NCBI RefSeq assembly: GCF_902497875.1
Contig: NZ_CABVHY010000026.1
Coordinates: 36,383-100,382 of the forward strand
Direction of reading: 5' to 3'
DNA length: 64,000 nt
Source: Pseudomonas fluorescens
GTDB taxonomy: Bacteria; Pseudomonadota; Gammaproteobacteria; Pseudomonadales; Pseudomonadaceae
The position numbers were made by a program, and so were the translations under genes. Positions 1 through 8,469 of this stretch are shown here, in pieces. The notes beneath the pieces were generated by a model, which was not told the origin of the DNA, made no database searches, and saw only the letters and a list, made by a program, of their open reading frames with translations. Each line of letters begins with the position of its first letter. Position 1 is the first letter of the stretch.

Positions 1-2
1 TC

Positions 3-314
3 AAGGAATGCCAGTTGTTCATTCATCACGGCGGCAACAACAGTTTCTGCGAAGCGCTGTTTTTCGGCCTGCCGTCGCTGATCATTCCGTATTGCTGGGA
101 CGGTCACGACAATGCCGCGCGCGCCGAGGAGGTCGGCGTCGGTCGGTATTTGCCGCGCTTCGCCGACCCGTTGGCCGCCTTGCCCGCCGCCCTCGAACAG
201 TTGCTGGCCGACCAGCCGATGCGCCAGCGCCTGAAGACGCTGAGTGCCCGCATGCAAGCCACCCGCGGCACCGAGATCGCCGCGCGCGCGATCCTGGCGT
301 TGCCCACTACCTAG
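3..314 (+). CDS. Glycosyltransferase, C-terminal part (MGT/UGT type)
   Basis: This is the last 103 residues of a glycosyltransferase whose start lies before the window. The segment FIHHGGNNSF...PYCWDGHDNAARAEEVGVG matches the nucleotide-sugar binding region of GT1 family enzymes (UGT, macrolide glycosyltransferase), where an HxGxNS-type motif contacts the donor diphosphate and the later D-x-x-NA region contacts the sugar. It ends with TAG just 25 bases before the FAD oxidoreductase gene, so the two may be co-transcribed. The acceptor cannot be told from this fragment. The family is fairly sure; the substrate is unknown. Confidence 0.75.
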   Translation, partial: KECQLFIHHGGNNSFCEALFFGLPSLIIPYCWDGHDNAARAEEVGVGRYLPRFADPLAALPAALEQLLADQPMRQRLKTLSARMQATRGTEIAARAILALPTT

Positions 315-339
315 ACAGCCATAAAAACAAGAGTCCGCA

Positions 340-1734
340 ATGACCCATTCAGCCTTGCACAGCCTCAAGAACGCGATCCCCAGGCCTTATTGGCTGGACG
401 TCGATGCTCCTGCCCAGCCTTGCTCGCGGCAGACCGGTGACATCAGCGCGGAGCTGGTGATAGTCGGCGGCGGTTTTACCGGCCTCTGGACCGCTTTGTT
501 GGCTCGCCAGCGCAAGCCTGCGGCGCGGATCGTCGTGCTGGAAGGTCGTACTTGCGGCGCCGCGGCCAGCGCCAGGAGCGGCGGGTTCTGCGCACCGAGC
601 ATTTCCCACGGCGTATCCAATGCGATGAAACGCTGGCCAAAGGAAGCGGATCAGCTGATCCGTCTGGGCCGGGAGAATCTCGACGAGCTGGAGCAGGATA
701 TCCGGCGTCTGGGTCTTGAGGTCGAATTCGAAAGAAGCGGAAAACTGAATGTCGCCACCACGCAGTGGCAAGTCGAGGGCCTGCGCGCCCTGCAGAAAAA
801 GTATCAGCGCGCCGGCATTGAATGCACTTATCTCGAAGGCCCGGCGCTCAAGCCTTATCTCGATTCGCCGACCTATAGCGCCGGGCTGTTCGAACCGAAC
901 TACGCGCTGCTCAACCCGGCAAAAATGGTCCGGGAGCTGCGCCGGGCCTGTCTCGAACAGGGCATCGAACTGTACGAGCACTCCCCGGTGGAAACCCTCG
1001 AGCCCCAGGCCGAGGGCGTTTTGTTGCGCACAGGCTACGGCAGCGTTCAGGCGGGCCGGGTGGCGCTGGCGACCAATGTTTTTCCCTCGTTGCTGCCACA
1101 GCTGCGATCGACCGTCATTCCGATCTATGACTTCGCGCTGACCACCGAACCGCTGACGGAAGAACAGCTGCAGTCCATCGGTTGGAGCCAGCGTTATGGC
1201 ATCGCCGATTCGGGCAATCAGTTTCATTACCTGCGCAAGACCGCCGACAACCGCATCCTCTGGGGCGGCTACGATGCCATCTACCCCTTTGCCAGCAAGC
1301 TGGATGAAAACCTGACCCAACGCCCGGAAACCTTCGTGCGCCTGGCCGAGCAGTTCCAGCAGACCTTCGCCCCACTGCGCGACGTGAGCTTTAGCCATGC
1401 TTGGGGCGGCATCATCGATTCTTCGGCACGCACGACGATGTTCACCGGCAGCACGGACGACCGACGCATCGCTTACGCCATGGGCTTTACCGGCCAAGGC
1501 ATCTCCGCCAGCCGCTTCGCCGCCGCGACCATGCTTGATCTGCTGGACGGCCAGGACACCCAACGCACGCGCCTGAAAATGCTCAGTCGTGCGCCGGTGC
1601 GTTTCCCACCGGAGCCGCTGCGATTTATCGGCGTCAGCCTTGCGCAGCGCGCCCTGGCTCACGAAGACCTTACCGGGGAGCGCAGCCTGCTGCTGAAAAC
1701 CCTCGACGCCTTCGGGGTCGGTTTCGACTCCTGA
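340..1734 (+). CDS. FAD-dependent amine/amino-acid oxidoreductase (DAO family)
   Basis: The protein has 464 residues. After about 38 residues it shows the dinucleotide-binding fold: LVIVGGGFTGLWTALLA gives GxGxxG and VVLEG ends the second strand. The GAAASARSGGF stretch is typical of the DAO fold used by gamma-glutamylputrescine oxidases (PuuB-like) and other secondary-amine oxidases. The C-terminal AYAMGFTGQGIS motif closes the FAD site. Family members oxidise an amine to imine or aldehyde with release of peroxide. It is followed 36 bases later by a small cupin gene, a common pairing in Pseudomonas amine catabolism. The substrate is not visible in the sequence. Confidence 0.8.
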   Translation: MTHSALHSLKNAIPRPYWLDVDAPAQPCSRQTGDISAELVIVGGGFTGLWTALLARQRKPAARIVVLEGRTCGAAASARSGGFCAPSISHGVSNAMKRWPKEADQLIRLGRENLDELEQDIRRLGLEVEFERSGKLNVATTQWQVEGLRALQKKYQRAGIECTYLEGPALKPYLDSPTYSAGLFEPNYALLNPAKMVRELRRACLEQGIELYEHSPVETLEPQAEGVLLRTGYGSVQAGRVALATNVFPSLLPQLRSTVIPIYDFALTTEPLTEEQLQSIGWSQRYGIADSGNQFHYLRKTADNRILWGGYDAIYPFASKLDENLTQRPETFVRLAEQFQQTFAPLRDVSFSHAWGGIIDSSARTTMFTGSTDDRRIAYAMGFTGQGISASRFAAATMLDLLDGQDTQRTRLKMLSRAPVRFPPEPLRFIGVSLAQRALAHEDLTGERSLLLKTLDAFGVGFDS

Positions 1735-1770
1735 TTCAGCCATAAGAACCGTCACCCCAAGGAGCGCCCC

Positions 1771-2136
1771 ATGCCGCGCAAAATGCCCGCGTTCGTCACC
1801 GACTTCGCCACTCAACCGACAACCGCCCTGACCCGCTCAATCTGCGACCCACAGATCGTCGAAAAACCCTACCAGAGCACCACCTGGCGCCATTTCAGCA
1901 ACGACCAGAAACAGCTGAGCGCCGGCTTCTGGGAAGCCGGCCCGCACAAGGAATTCTGCGCCTGTGATTACGACGAGCTTTGCCATCTGCTGGAAGGCCA
2001 AGTCCGCCTGACCGACGCAGACGGCAACAGCCGCACGTTCGAGGCAGGCAGCACGTTCGTGGTGGCTGCGGGCTTCAAGGGCACTTGGGAAAACCTTACT
2101 GATGTCAGAAAGGTATATGTGATTGTCAATGGATGA
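1771..2136 (+). CDS. Small cupin-domain protein
   Basis: A 121-residue single-domain cupin of the DUF861 type, related to the cupin half of ureidoglycine aminohydrolase. The conserved core is visible: FWEAGPHKEFCACDYDE..HLLEGQVRLTDADG (motif 1) and FEAGSTFVVAAGFKGTWEN (motif 2). A strong ribosome site (AAGGAGCG) sits eight bases before the ATG. It lies directly behind the FAD oxidoreductase and is probably in its operon. Proteins of this size often accompany DAO-type oxidoreductases, but their biochemical role is not established. Confidence 0.75.
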   Translation: MPRKMPAFVTDFATQPTTALTRSICDPQIVEKPYQSTTWRHFSNDQKQLSAGFWEAGPHKEFCACDYDELCHLLEGQVRLTDADGNSRTFEAGSTFVVAAGFKGTWENLTDVRKVYVIVNG

Positions 2137-2190
2137 GAGGCAGCGCTTTCATCCATGGGTGACCAGCCTGAACAGCAAGGAACCACTGGC

Positions 2191-2424
2191 TTATGGCATG
2201 AGCAGCGCTTCATGGATCTCTATATAAGGTATCCCGCCGTTCCTGCGCTTTTCTGCAAGCCAGACCCTCATTTTGCTCACATCAAAAATCTGTCCCTGCT
2301 CCATCAGGGTTAACACCAGGGCATCAGAAACCCGGTAATGCCCACAGGAGGGGCAATCTCGCTCTTCCCAATCACCATCACACATAATGCGCTCGGCGGT
2401 TCCTGCACAAATGAGACAGCTCAT
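2191..2424 (-). CDS. Small zinc-ribbon-like hypothetical protein
   Basis: A 77-residue protein starting MSCLIC, with two cysteine pairs (C3/C6 and CPSC near residue 24) that look like a zinc ribbon, followed by a basic helical stretch. A good ribosome site (GAGGGTG) precedes the ATG. It is clearly related to the 90-residue protein at 44943-45215: both have CxxC, a spacer, CxxCG, then RVS and a FD-x4-R-x2-L pattern. I do not recognise a named family. A small regulator or nucleic-acid-binding role is possible but unproven. Confidence 0.6.
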   Translation of the reverse strand: MSCLICAGTAERIMCDGDWEERDCPSCGHYRVSDALVLTLMEQGQIFDVSKMRVWLAEKRRNGGIPYIEIHEALLMP

Positions 2425-2665
2425 GGGCGCACCCTCTTTCTTTTTTCAACAGTCTCTACCCGACCCGCGATTCTCGCACCCGCTTCCCATCCGAAAAGCT
2501 GCCGCCTATCCAAAGCTGCAGTGCTTTGAAGCAACCGGCCATGCAAATGCCGGCATTGGCAGCTGACTCCAGGTGGACGTGTTTCGCCAACGAAGGTCTT
2601 GTGCTAGAAGTCCGGATTTTCTCTGCTAATCTGGCCCCATCGTCTCTGAAACTGGATGGAACCTG

Positions 2666-3430
2666 ATGTCATTCGTAGATTCGTTTGTTGCCCAAATCGT
2701 GGCGCTTGAAGTCAGGCTTTACCATGCACAAGCTCGAATGGAAGCCAGGACGGACAGTGAGGCTTTGCATGACCTGCGAATCAATCTGCGGCGCATCAGA
2801 AGCCTGTTGCGACCACTACGTGAGACAGAGGGTGTCGCGCCACTGAATGAGGCCGCTGCCGCGGTGGGCAGGCTGACCACGCCTGCGCGTGACCTTGAAG
2901 TGTTGATAGAAGAGCTTGAGGCGCAAGGATTTCCAAAGCAGGCGCATGTCAGAAAAGCGACTTTACAGGCCAGCTATAGCCGCATCGTTAAAGCGCGCGC
3001 GATCAATCAGCTCTTTTCCCAACTGGATGAGTGGCCTTCAGTCTTCCGCGCGGCTGAGCGGGCGGGTGAATTAGGCCGGATTGAAAAGACCATCAGCAAA
3101 CGCTTGCACAAGCAGATCGAGCGCCTGAAAACTGCGTTGGCAGACCCGCAGTTTGATCGTCACCAGTTAAGAATCCTGGTCAAGCGTACGCGCTACCTCA
3201 ACGAGGCTTTTCCTCAGCTGTCACCCCTGTCTGGTGAGGCCGCAGCGTCGCTCAAGTCTGTGCAGTCGGCCCTGGGCTCCTGGCACGACCATTTTCAATG
3301 GTGCCTCAAAGCCGAGCACGAAGAAGATCTCCAGCCCCTTGAACACAGGTGGCACGCAGCTGCCGCGGCGGCGCTCTTGAAAGCAGAGGCACAGCTGACA
3401 CGACTTTTACGGTTGCTTGCAAAGACTTAG
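2666..3430 (+). CDS. CHAD domain protein (polyphosphate-binding type)
   Basis: A 254-residue all-helical protein rich in arginine, lysine and histidine. The signature LHDLRINLRRIRSLL near residue 33 and the repeat HQLRILVKRTRYLNEAFPQL near residue 172 are the two conserved HxLR.K.R.R-type helices of CHAD (conserved histidine alpha-helical domain). CHAD proteins bind inorganic polyphosphate on a basic surface. The next gene, convergent and three bases away, is a Ppx/GppA phosphatase that acts on polyphosphate or pppGpp. That fits a polyphosphate function, but the pairing is convergent rather than an operon. Confidence 0.85.
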   Translation: MSFVDSFVAQIVALEVRLYHAQARMEARTDSEALHDLRINLRRIRSLLRPLRETEGVAPLNEAAAAVGRLTTPARDLEVLIEELEAQGFPKQAHVRKATLQASYSRIVKARAINQLFSQLDEWPSVFRAAERAGELGRIEKTISKRLHKQIERLKTALADPQFDRHQLRILVKRTRYLNEAFPQLSPLSGEAAASLKSVQSALGSWHDHFQWCLKAEHEEDLQPLEHRWHAAAAAALLKAEAQLTRLLRLLAKT

Positions 3431-3433
3431 CCC

Positions 3434-4384
3434 CTACATGATCGATGAGCCAGGCATCCGCATCAGGCCGTGAAGTACACCCATTCTCAAACCTGGTTCG
3501 GAGGGGATCATCTCTTCGATGCCTAACACTTTGAAAGCAGCGAGCATTACCGCCAGCCCACCGGGCAAAGTACTCAATCGTTGTGCTTGCATGCCAGCCA
3601 GTTTCAACTGTTTGACGTGGCCTGCCTCCAGCAAACAAATGGACAAGCGCAACAGGCCAGCATAGGTAATGCCGTCTTGGCCATAGGCATTCAGGCCATT
3701 GGCCTTGAGTACCTTTGCCAGCATCCTTGCCGTGCCGGAAGAGCCAATGGCTTGCTCCCAGCCCAGCTTGCGATAACGGTGGGCAACTTTTTCAATTTTA
3801 TCGCTGGCGATTCGTTCGGCCTCCTGGAGAGAGCGACTGTCAATAAAGCCACCGACAAAATAGCGCTTGCTGAAACTGCCGCTGCCGATCGCTATGCTTT
3901 CAGTCAACAACGGACGATCACCCTGCCCCACAATGAGTTCGGTAGACCCGCCACCGATATCAACGACCAGTCGAAGGACTTGCGCACTTGGCATGGTGTG
4001 GGCCACCCCCGCATAGACGAGTTTGGCTTCCTCACGCCCGGAAATCACATCGATACGGAACCCCAGGCGTTGTTCGGCACCAGCAAGAAACACGTCGCAG
4101 TTATTGGCCTCGCGTACTGCGCTGGTAGCTACCGCGCGAACACGGCCAGCCTCGAAATTTCGTAGCTGCTTACCGAATCGCTCCAGGGCCAGCCACCCCC
4201 GTTCCAACGCCAAACCATCCAATGCTTTTCCTTGAAACCCGTCTGCAAGACGCACGGGCTCGCGAAAGGTTTTCACCTCCTGGATAACCAGCCGCTGGTT
4301 GCGCTTGACCTGTTGGCCAATCATCATCCGAAACGCATTGGAACCGAGATCAACGGCGGCAAACAGCGAAGCGTCACCCTTCAT
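3434..4384 (-). CDS. Exopolyphosphatase / guanosine pentaphosphate phosphatase family protein
   Basis: A 316-residue member of the Ppx/GppA family (ASKHA fold). Signature motifs seen: AAVDLGSNAFRMMIG at the N-terminus (phosphate 1), AVREANN, SGREEAKLVYAGV, and VVDIGGGSTELIVG (phosphate 2). The length fits the short two-domain form that lacks the C-terminal HD domain of E. coli Ppx (about 510 residues), so it is probably a paralogue of the main Ppx. The start is the ATG after an AAGGAA ribosome site. It converges on the CHAD gene. Whether the substrate is polyphosphate or pppGpp cannot be decided here. Confidence 0.85.
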   Translation of the reverse strand: MKGDASLFAAVDLGSNAFRMMIGQQVKRNQRLVIQEVKTFREPVRLADGFQGKALDGLALERGWLALERFGKQLRNFEAGRVRAVATSAVREANNCDVFLAGAEQRLGFRIDVISGREEAKLVYAGVAHTMPSAQVLRLVVDIGGGSTELIVGQGDRPLLTESIAIGSGSFSKRYFVGGFIDSRSLQEAERIASDKIEKVAHRYRKLGWEQAIGSSGTARMLAKVLKANGLNAYGQDGITYAGLLRLSICLLEAGHVKQLKLAGMQAQRLSTLPGGLAVMLAAFKVLGIEEMIPSEPGLRMGVLHGLMRMPGSSIM

Positions 4385-4554
4385 GCAGAATTCCTTTTGC
4401 GTTCACGAACCGAGAGCACTTTGTCCGCGAGACGATAAAAAGTAGGGGGGTGAAGAATCTTGCCACTGGGACCATGACATTACGATGACATCGGCTGAGC
4501 TGGAGTCCGATACAGAGCCACGAGCAAAAAGGATTTATTGATCTCCAATGCGCT

Positions 4555-4968
4555 TCACTGCCTCGTCTTCACAGTGATGAACATTTTGATGCGATCATGA
4601 ATTTCCTGTAGCGCATGACGAAAGGGATCATGCCTTTCGCTGGTCACTGGATTCTCGAAGTTCCAGACGATCACTTCTCCGGAGGACGGCATTTGCGCAG
4701 CCTCCTCCGAGGATTTGTCGCAGAGCGTAATCACATACTGGAACTGCTGCCCCTCAAACTCATCGATAGCCTTACTGCGTAGACCCGTCGTGGCAATGCC
4801 GATGTGATCAAGAGAATCAAGCGTGCGTGGATCGACCTCACTGGCCACCAGGCCTGCGCTGAAGGCTTCGAAGTGTTCGGCATCGGTATGCCGAAGCAGT
4901 GCTTCGGCCATCAGGGAGCGAACGTCATTGTCCGCGCAGACAAACAAAACCCGGATTTTTTCCGCCAT
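4555..4968 (-). CDS. ArsC-like low-molecular-weight phosphatase-fold protein, atypical
   Basis: A 137-residue protein of the low-molecular-weight tyrosine phosphatase/arsenate reductase fold. The P-loop is present as CADNDVRS (C-x5-R-S) at about residues 10-17. In thioredoxin-coupled ArsC two further cysteines about seven residues apart follow a TLC motif. Here ITLC is present but the second cysteine is missing (LCDKSSEEAAQ), and the usual general-acid Asp-Pro appears as FENP. No arsR, arsB or acr3 gene is adjacent. It may therefore be a phosphatase or a degenerate reductase rather than a working arsenate reductase. Confidence 0.7.
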   Translation of the reverse strand: MAEKIRVLFVCADNDVRSLMAEALLRHTDAEHFEAFSAGLVASEVDPRTLDSLDHIGIATTGLRSKAIDEFEGQQFQYVITLCDKSSEEAAQMPSSGEVIVWNFENPVTSERHDPFRHALQEIHDRIKMFITVKTRQ

Positions 4969-5180
4969 AGCTACTTTTGCCCTTTCAATCCGATTGACCT
5001 GATTATCGAAATAGAGATACCCGCTATTCCAACAGAGCTTTCTGACAACCGTATTTCAAACCGATAAAAGGCTCAAAAAGGTCGTACGCATCTGGCTGGT
5101 GCTTGCAAAGAGCTCCTTTAGTACCCAGTAGCCGCGATGGGAGACCGCTTCAATTGCCGCCATTGCGACGCTGGAGGTCG

Positions 5181-6113
5181 TCAGCTGCGGTTCGCGCGCT
5201 GGATCACCTGGGGTGGCTGACCAAAAGCCCTGAGAAAGGCCCGGCGCATACGTTCCCGGTCGCCAAATCCAGTAGTGGTGGCCACCACATCGATGGAGTG
5301 TCGACCGGATTCCATCATCAACCGCGCCGACTCCACCCGCAGGTTTTCGATGGCTTTAGCCGGTGATTGCCCGGTCTCCGCGTGAAATACGCGACTGAAT
5401 TGCCGGGGGCTTAAATTGGCCGCCTCGGCCAAATCTTCCACCGACAGATCGGATTTCAGATTCTGCTTGGCATACGTCAGGGCGGCCTGGATGCGATCGG
5501 TCTTGGGATGGAGTTCGAGCATCACCGAAAACTGTGATTGCCCACCTGCTCGCCGGTGGTAGACCACCAACCGCTTGGCAACCAACCTTGCAACCTCAGC
5601 GCCCAGGTCGTTCTCCACCAGAGCAAGCGCCAGATCGATGGCCGCGCTCATGCCCGCGGAGGTCCAGACCGTCCCGTCGTTGATGAAGATGCAGTCTTCC
5701 TCGACCTTCACTTGCGGGTAGATTCTCTGGAGTTCTCGTGCGTGAAACCAGTGAGTCGTCGCACGGCGACCATCGAGCAGGCCAGCTGCGGCGAGCGCAA
5801 AGGATCCGGTACAGACAGAGGCTACGCGCCGGGTATCAGGGTGTGCGCGACGCAAATAGGCAATGACACCCGGTGTTGTCGGGATGATGACGTTGTCGCC
5901 CAGGACGATCAACGTGTCGAAATGACGGTCATCAAATGCAGTGGTATCGACGCCAAAGCCCACCGAGGTCTTGATCGGTCCACCCTGCTCCGACAACAGG
6001 CTGATTTGGTATAGCGGTTTGTCCACCACCACATTGGCGAACTCGAAGGTTGCACAGATAGCGAGTCCCAGCACCTGAAACCCGGGGTAAAGGATGAGAC
6101 CGATATTTTGCAT
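5181..6113 (-). CDS. GlxA-type transcriptional regulator (DJ-1/PfpI plus AraC HTH)
   Basis: About 310 residues. The N-terminal half is a DJ-1/PfpI domain (MQNIGLILYPGFQVLGL...; VCTGSFALAAAGLLDGRRATTHW carries the nucleophile-elbow cysteine). The C-terminal 100 residues form an AraC helix-turn-helix pair (SVEDLAEAANLSPRQFSRVFHAETGQSPAKAI and a second helix pair ending at FGDRERMRRAF). I chose the ATG at 6113 because proteins of this family start at this point; an upstream in-frame start at 6167 is possible. Family members regulate amine, betaine or nitrogen catabolism. The nearest candidate target is the nitrilase gene beyond the repeat at 6224-6423. Confidence 0.85.
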   Translation of the reverse strand: MQNIGLILYPGFQVLGLAICATFEFANVVVDKPLYQISLLSEQGGPIKTSVGFGVDTTAFDDRHFDTLIVLGDNVIIPTTPGVIAYLRRAHPDTRRVASVCTGSFALAAAGLLDGRRATTHWFHARELQRIYPQVKVEEDCIFINDGTVWTSAGMSAAIDLALALVENDLGAEVARLVAKRLVVYHRRAGGQSQFSVMLELHPKTDRIQAALTYAKQNLKSDLSVEDLAEAANLSPRQFSRVFHAETGQSPAKAIENLRVESARLMMESGRHSIDVVATTTGFGDRERMRRAFLRAFGQPPQVIQRANRS

Positions 6114-6223
6114 GACAGCAGCGCCCGCATGACCTGAAGGGTGGTGTATACGAAGGATCTGACACAATCATGTTATCGCCCGGAATGATCATTGCCACTT
6201 ACTTACAATGATCACCGGCCATA

Positions 6224-6423
6224 GGTATCTACACATCTGTCGCGGTACACACCGAACTTGTGGCGAGGGGGCTTGCCCCCGCTGGGTCGCGCAGCGACCC
6301 CAATAAGGTTACTTCGGTCTTTCAGAAAGAACTCAGCGACCTGTTAAGGCTGCTGCGCAGCCCAGCGGGGGCAAGCCCCCTCGCCACACGTTATTCGCAG
6401 CCCTTGAAAGATGTGTAGATACC
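6224..6423. repeat. Nested inverted repeat enclosing a paired REP element
   Basis: The outer arms are a perfect 15-base inverted repeat (GGTATCTACACATCT at 6224-6238 and its complement at 6409-6423). Inside is a perfect 27-base inverted repeat of the Pseudomonas REP type (6260-6286 with 6361-6387). The element fills the space between the GlxA-type regulator and the nitrilase, both on the minus strand. REP pairs are common in this genus; the second, outer inverted repeat is not a normal part of them. Confidence 0.85.
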
Positions 6424-6428
6424 CAGGC

Positions 6429-7403
6429 TTATCGGCTTACTTCTTCCAATCGGTCCGCAGCCACCCACTCAGGCTGGACGCTACGCTCATGCACATGGTT
6501 GTGCGGGGTGCGGTCGATCAGCAGGCTGAGCAATTCAGGACGGCTGTAATGGCCGCGCGAATCCATCATCCGCTTGCGTTTGTCGATCAGGCTCAGGTCC
6601 AGATCCATGATCACTTCGCCTTCGCCTTCTGTCAGGGCCCCCATCACCTCGCCGTCCGGGTTGATGATTGCGCTGTAGCAACCGCCCGAGATCGGGCCAA
6701 TCGGGCAACCGGTGTCGGCCATGATCCGCGCTTGTTGCTCTGGATTCAGCCAGGCCGTGGAGTTGACCACGAAGCAAGCCGACTCCAGGGCGTGCTGGCG
6801 GATGTTGACTTCCATCTGCGAAGTAAACAGCGGACCGGCAAAAGAGCCCGGGTACATGGCGGCGTGGATCTGCTCACCATCGGCCATCAGGGCGTAACGA
6901 GCCAGCGGGTTGTAGTGTTCCCAGCACGCCAGTTGACCGATGCGGCCCACGGCGCTGTCGACGGCTTTCAGCCCGGAGCCATCGCCCATGCCCCAGATCA
7001 TCCGCTCATGATAAGTCGGGGAGATCTTGCGCCGACGCTGGATCAGGGTGCCGTCAGCATCAAACAGCAATTGAGTGTTATAGAGGGTGCCGCCATCGCG
7101 CTCATTAACGCCGATCGACACCACCATCCCCGCTTGCCTGGCAGCGGCGCCGATGGCATCGGTGGCGGCCGAAGGTACGGTCACCGCCTGGTCCAGCAGC
7201 TTGTAATGTTCCGCGCCCATTTGAAAAGGCGATTGGACGAAGGAGAAATACGGGTAGTACGGCACAATGGTTTCCGGGAAGACGGCGAACTGCACACCTT
7301 TGCTACCGAGCTCGAGAATCTTCTGCACGACTTTTTCCACGGTGCCTTCACGGCTGTAAAGCACGGGGCTGATTTGTACGGCGGCGGCTTTGACGATGGT
7401 CAT
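6429..7403 (-). CDS. Nitrilase (carbon-nitrogen hydrolase superfamily)
   Basis: A 324-residue nitrilase. The catalytic triad is visible: Glu in FPETIVPYYPYFSF, Lys in RRRKISPTYHER and Cys in CWEHYNPLARY. The stretch DGEQIHAAMYPGSF and the HALESACFVVNSTAWL segment are those of the Nit6803-like bacterial nitrilase branch, which turns nitriles into carboxylic acids and ammonia. An upstream TTG at 7418 is possible, but I chose the ATG at 7403 because TGAGGAAC lies nine bases before it. None of the usual nit1C cluster partners are adjacent. The divergent neighbour is a short-chain dehydrogenase. Confidence 0.85.
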   Translation of the reverse strand: MTIVKAAAVQISPVLYSREGTVEKVVQKILELGSKGVQFAVFPETIVPYYPYFSFVQSPFQMGAEHYKLLDQAVTVPSAATDAIGAAARQAGMVVSIGVNERDGGTLYNTQLLFDADGTLIQRRRKISPTYHERMIWGMGDGSGLKAVDSAVGRIGQLACWEHYNPLARYALMADGEQIHAAMYPGSFAGPLFTSQMEVNIRQHALESACFVVNSTAWLNPEQQARIMADTGCPIGPISGGCYSAIINPDGEVMGALTEGEGEVIMDLDLSLIDKRKRMMDSRGHYSRPELLSLLIDRTPHNHVHERSVQPEWVAADRLEEVSR

Positions 7404-7662
7404 AATGACGTTCCTCAATGAATGAAGCTTTCGGCTTTCAATGAAGAAAGATTACGACTGTAATATTGTCGACCGCAATGTCATATACACCACCTTTTAG
7501 GTCGTAACCCTGGACGCGGGAGACGATCAATGGCGAGGCTACCCACAGAAGTACCCAGTGCCTCGGACGTTGCGGTGTGACATCCGCCGTTTGAGGATTA
7601 TGCTGCGCCGCGTGACCACGGTTTTTTACTTTCCCTTTTGAACACCACGCAGGAGACCCCCT
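7404..7662. promoter_or_regulatory. Divergent promoter region with inverted repeats
   Basis: This 259-base gap separates the nitrilase (left) from a short-chain dehydrogenase (right). It contains TTACGACTGTAA, a small palindrome, and AATATTGTCGAC at 7462-7473. The complement of the latter, GTCGACAATATT, recurs exactly at 60137-60148 before acnB. TTACGAC near 7451 and GTCGTAA near 7501 form a wider inverted pair. These look like operator half-sites, but no regulator can be assigned. Confidence 0.35.
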
Positions 7663-8451
7663 ATGAATCTCGGCATCGCAGGACGTTGGGCACTGGTTTG
7701 TGCCGCCAGCAAAGGGCTTGGCAAAGCCTGCGCCCAGGCGCTGGTCAGCGAAGGCGTCAACGTTGTGATCACGGCTCGGGGCGAAGAGACTCTGAATGAA
7801 ACCGCCAAGCAGTTACGTGCGCTGAACCCCGCCGTAACCGTGATTGCCGTTGCCGGCGACATCTCGTCTGCGGCAGGCCGGGCGGCTGCGCTGGCAGCCC
7901 ATGGGCAGTTCGACATCCTCATCAACAATGCCGGCGGGCCGCCTGCGGGAGATTTCCGCGACTGGGACCGGGATGCCTGGATCAAGGCCCTGGATGCCAA
8001 CATGCTCACCCCCATCGAGCTGATCAAGGCAACGGTGGATGGTATGGCCGAACGCGGTTTCGGCCGAATCGTCAACATCACCTCGAGCGCGGTCAAGTCG
8101 CCCATCGAGAGTCTTGGCCTGTCTAACGGAGCCCGCAGCGGGCTGACCGGTTTCATCGCCGGGCTCGCCCGGCAAGAGAACATCGCCAGCCGCAACGTGA
8201 CCATCAACAACCTGCAACCGGGTTCGTTCGACACCGATCGACTGCGCAACAACCTGGTCGAAGCCGCCCAAGCCATGGGCCAGGACAGCGAAGCGTTCCT
8301 GGATGAATGCCGTCAAGAAATCCCGGCCAAACGCTTTGGCACACCTGAAGAGTTCGGCGCTTTGTGCGCGTTTGTTTGCAGCGCTCACGCCAGCTACATC
8401 ACCGGGCAAAACCTGTTGATCGACGGTGGAGCCATTCGCTCCAGTCAATGA
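7663..8451 (+). CDS. Short-chain dehydrogenase/reductase, FabG-like
   Basis: A 262-residue classical SDR. The usual TGxxxGIG cofactor motif appears as CAASKGLGKACAQAL; NNAG is present as LINNAGGPP. The serine region reads NITSSAVKSPIESLGLSNGARSGL, where the YxxxK motif is replaced by a sequence with no Tyr at the usual place (SNGAR). The tail IPAKRFGTPEEFGALCAFVCSAHASYITGQNLLIDGG is standard. This SxxR-type variant is known in a subset of 3-oxoacyl-ACP reductase-like proteins. A good ribosome site (GGAGA) precedes the ATG. The substrate is unknown and classical chemistry is uncertain. Confidence 0.8.
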   Translation: MNLGIAGRWALVCAASKGLGKACAQALVSEGVNVVITARGEETLNETAKQLRALNPAVTVIAVAGDISSAAGRAAALAAHGQFDILINNAGGPPAGDFRDWDRDAWIKALDANMLTPIELIKATVDGMAERGFGRIVNITSSAVKSPIESLGLSNGARSGLTGFIAGLARQENIASRNVTINNLQPGSFDTDRLRNNLVEAAQAMGQDSEAFLDECRQEIPAKRFGTPEEFGALCAFVCSAHASYITGQNLLIDGGAIRSSQ

Positions 8452-8469
8452 TGCACAGGGCCTAATGCC

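Noticed and set aside
349..1815. 488-codon minus-strand frame opposite the FAD oxidoreductase
   Set aside because: Shadow frame; it runs through the whole real gene and has no motif.
6411..7421. 336-codon plus-strand frame opposite the nitrilase
   Set aside because: Shadow of the nitrilase codons; composition rich in His, Gln and Arg with no domain.
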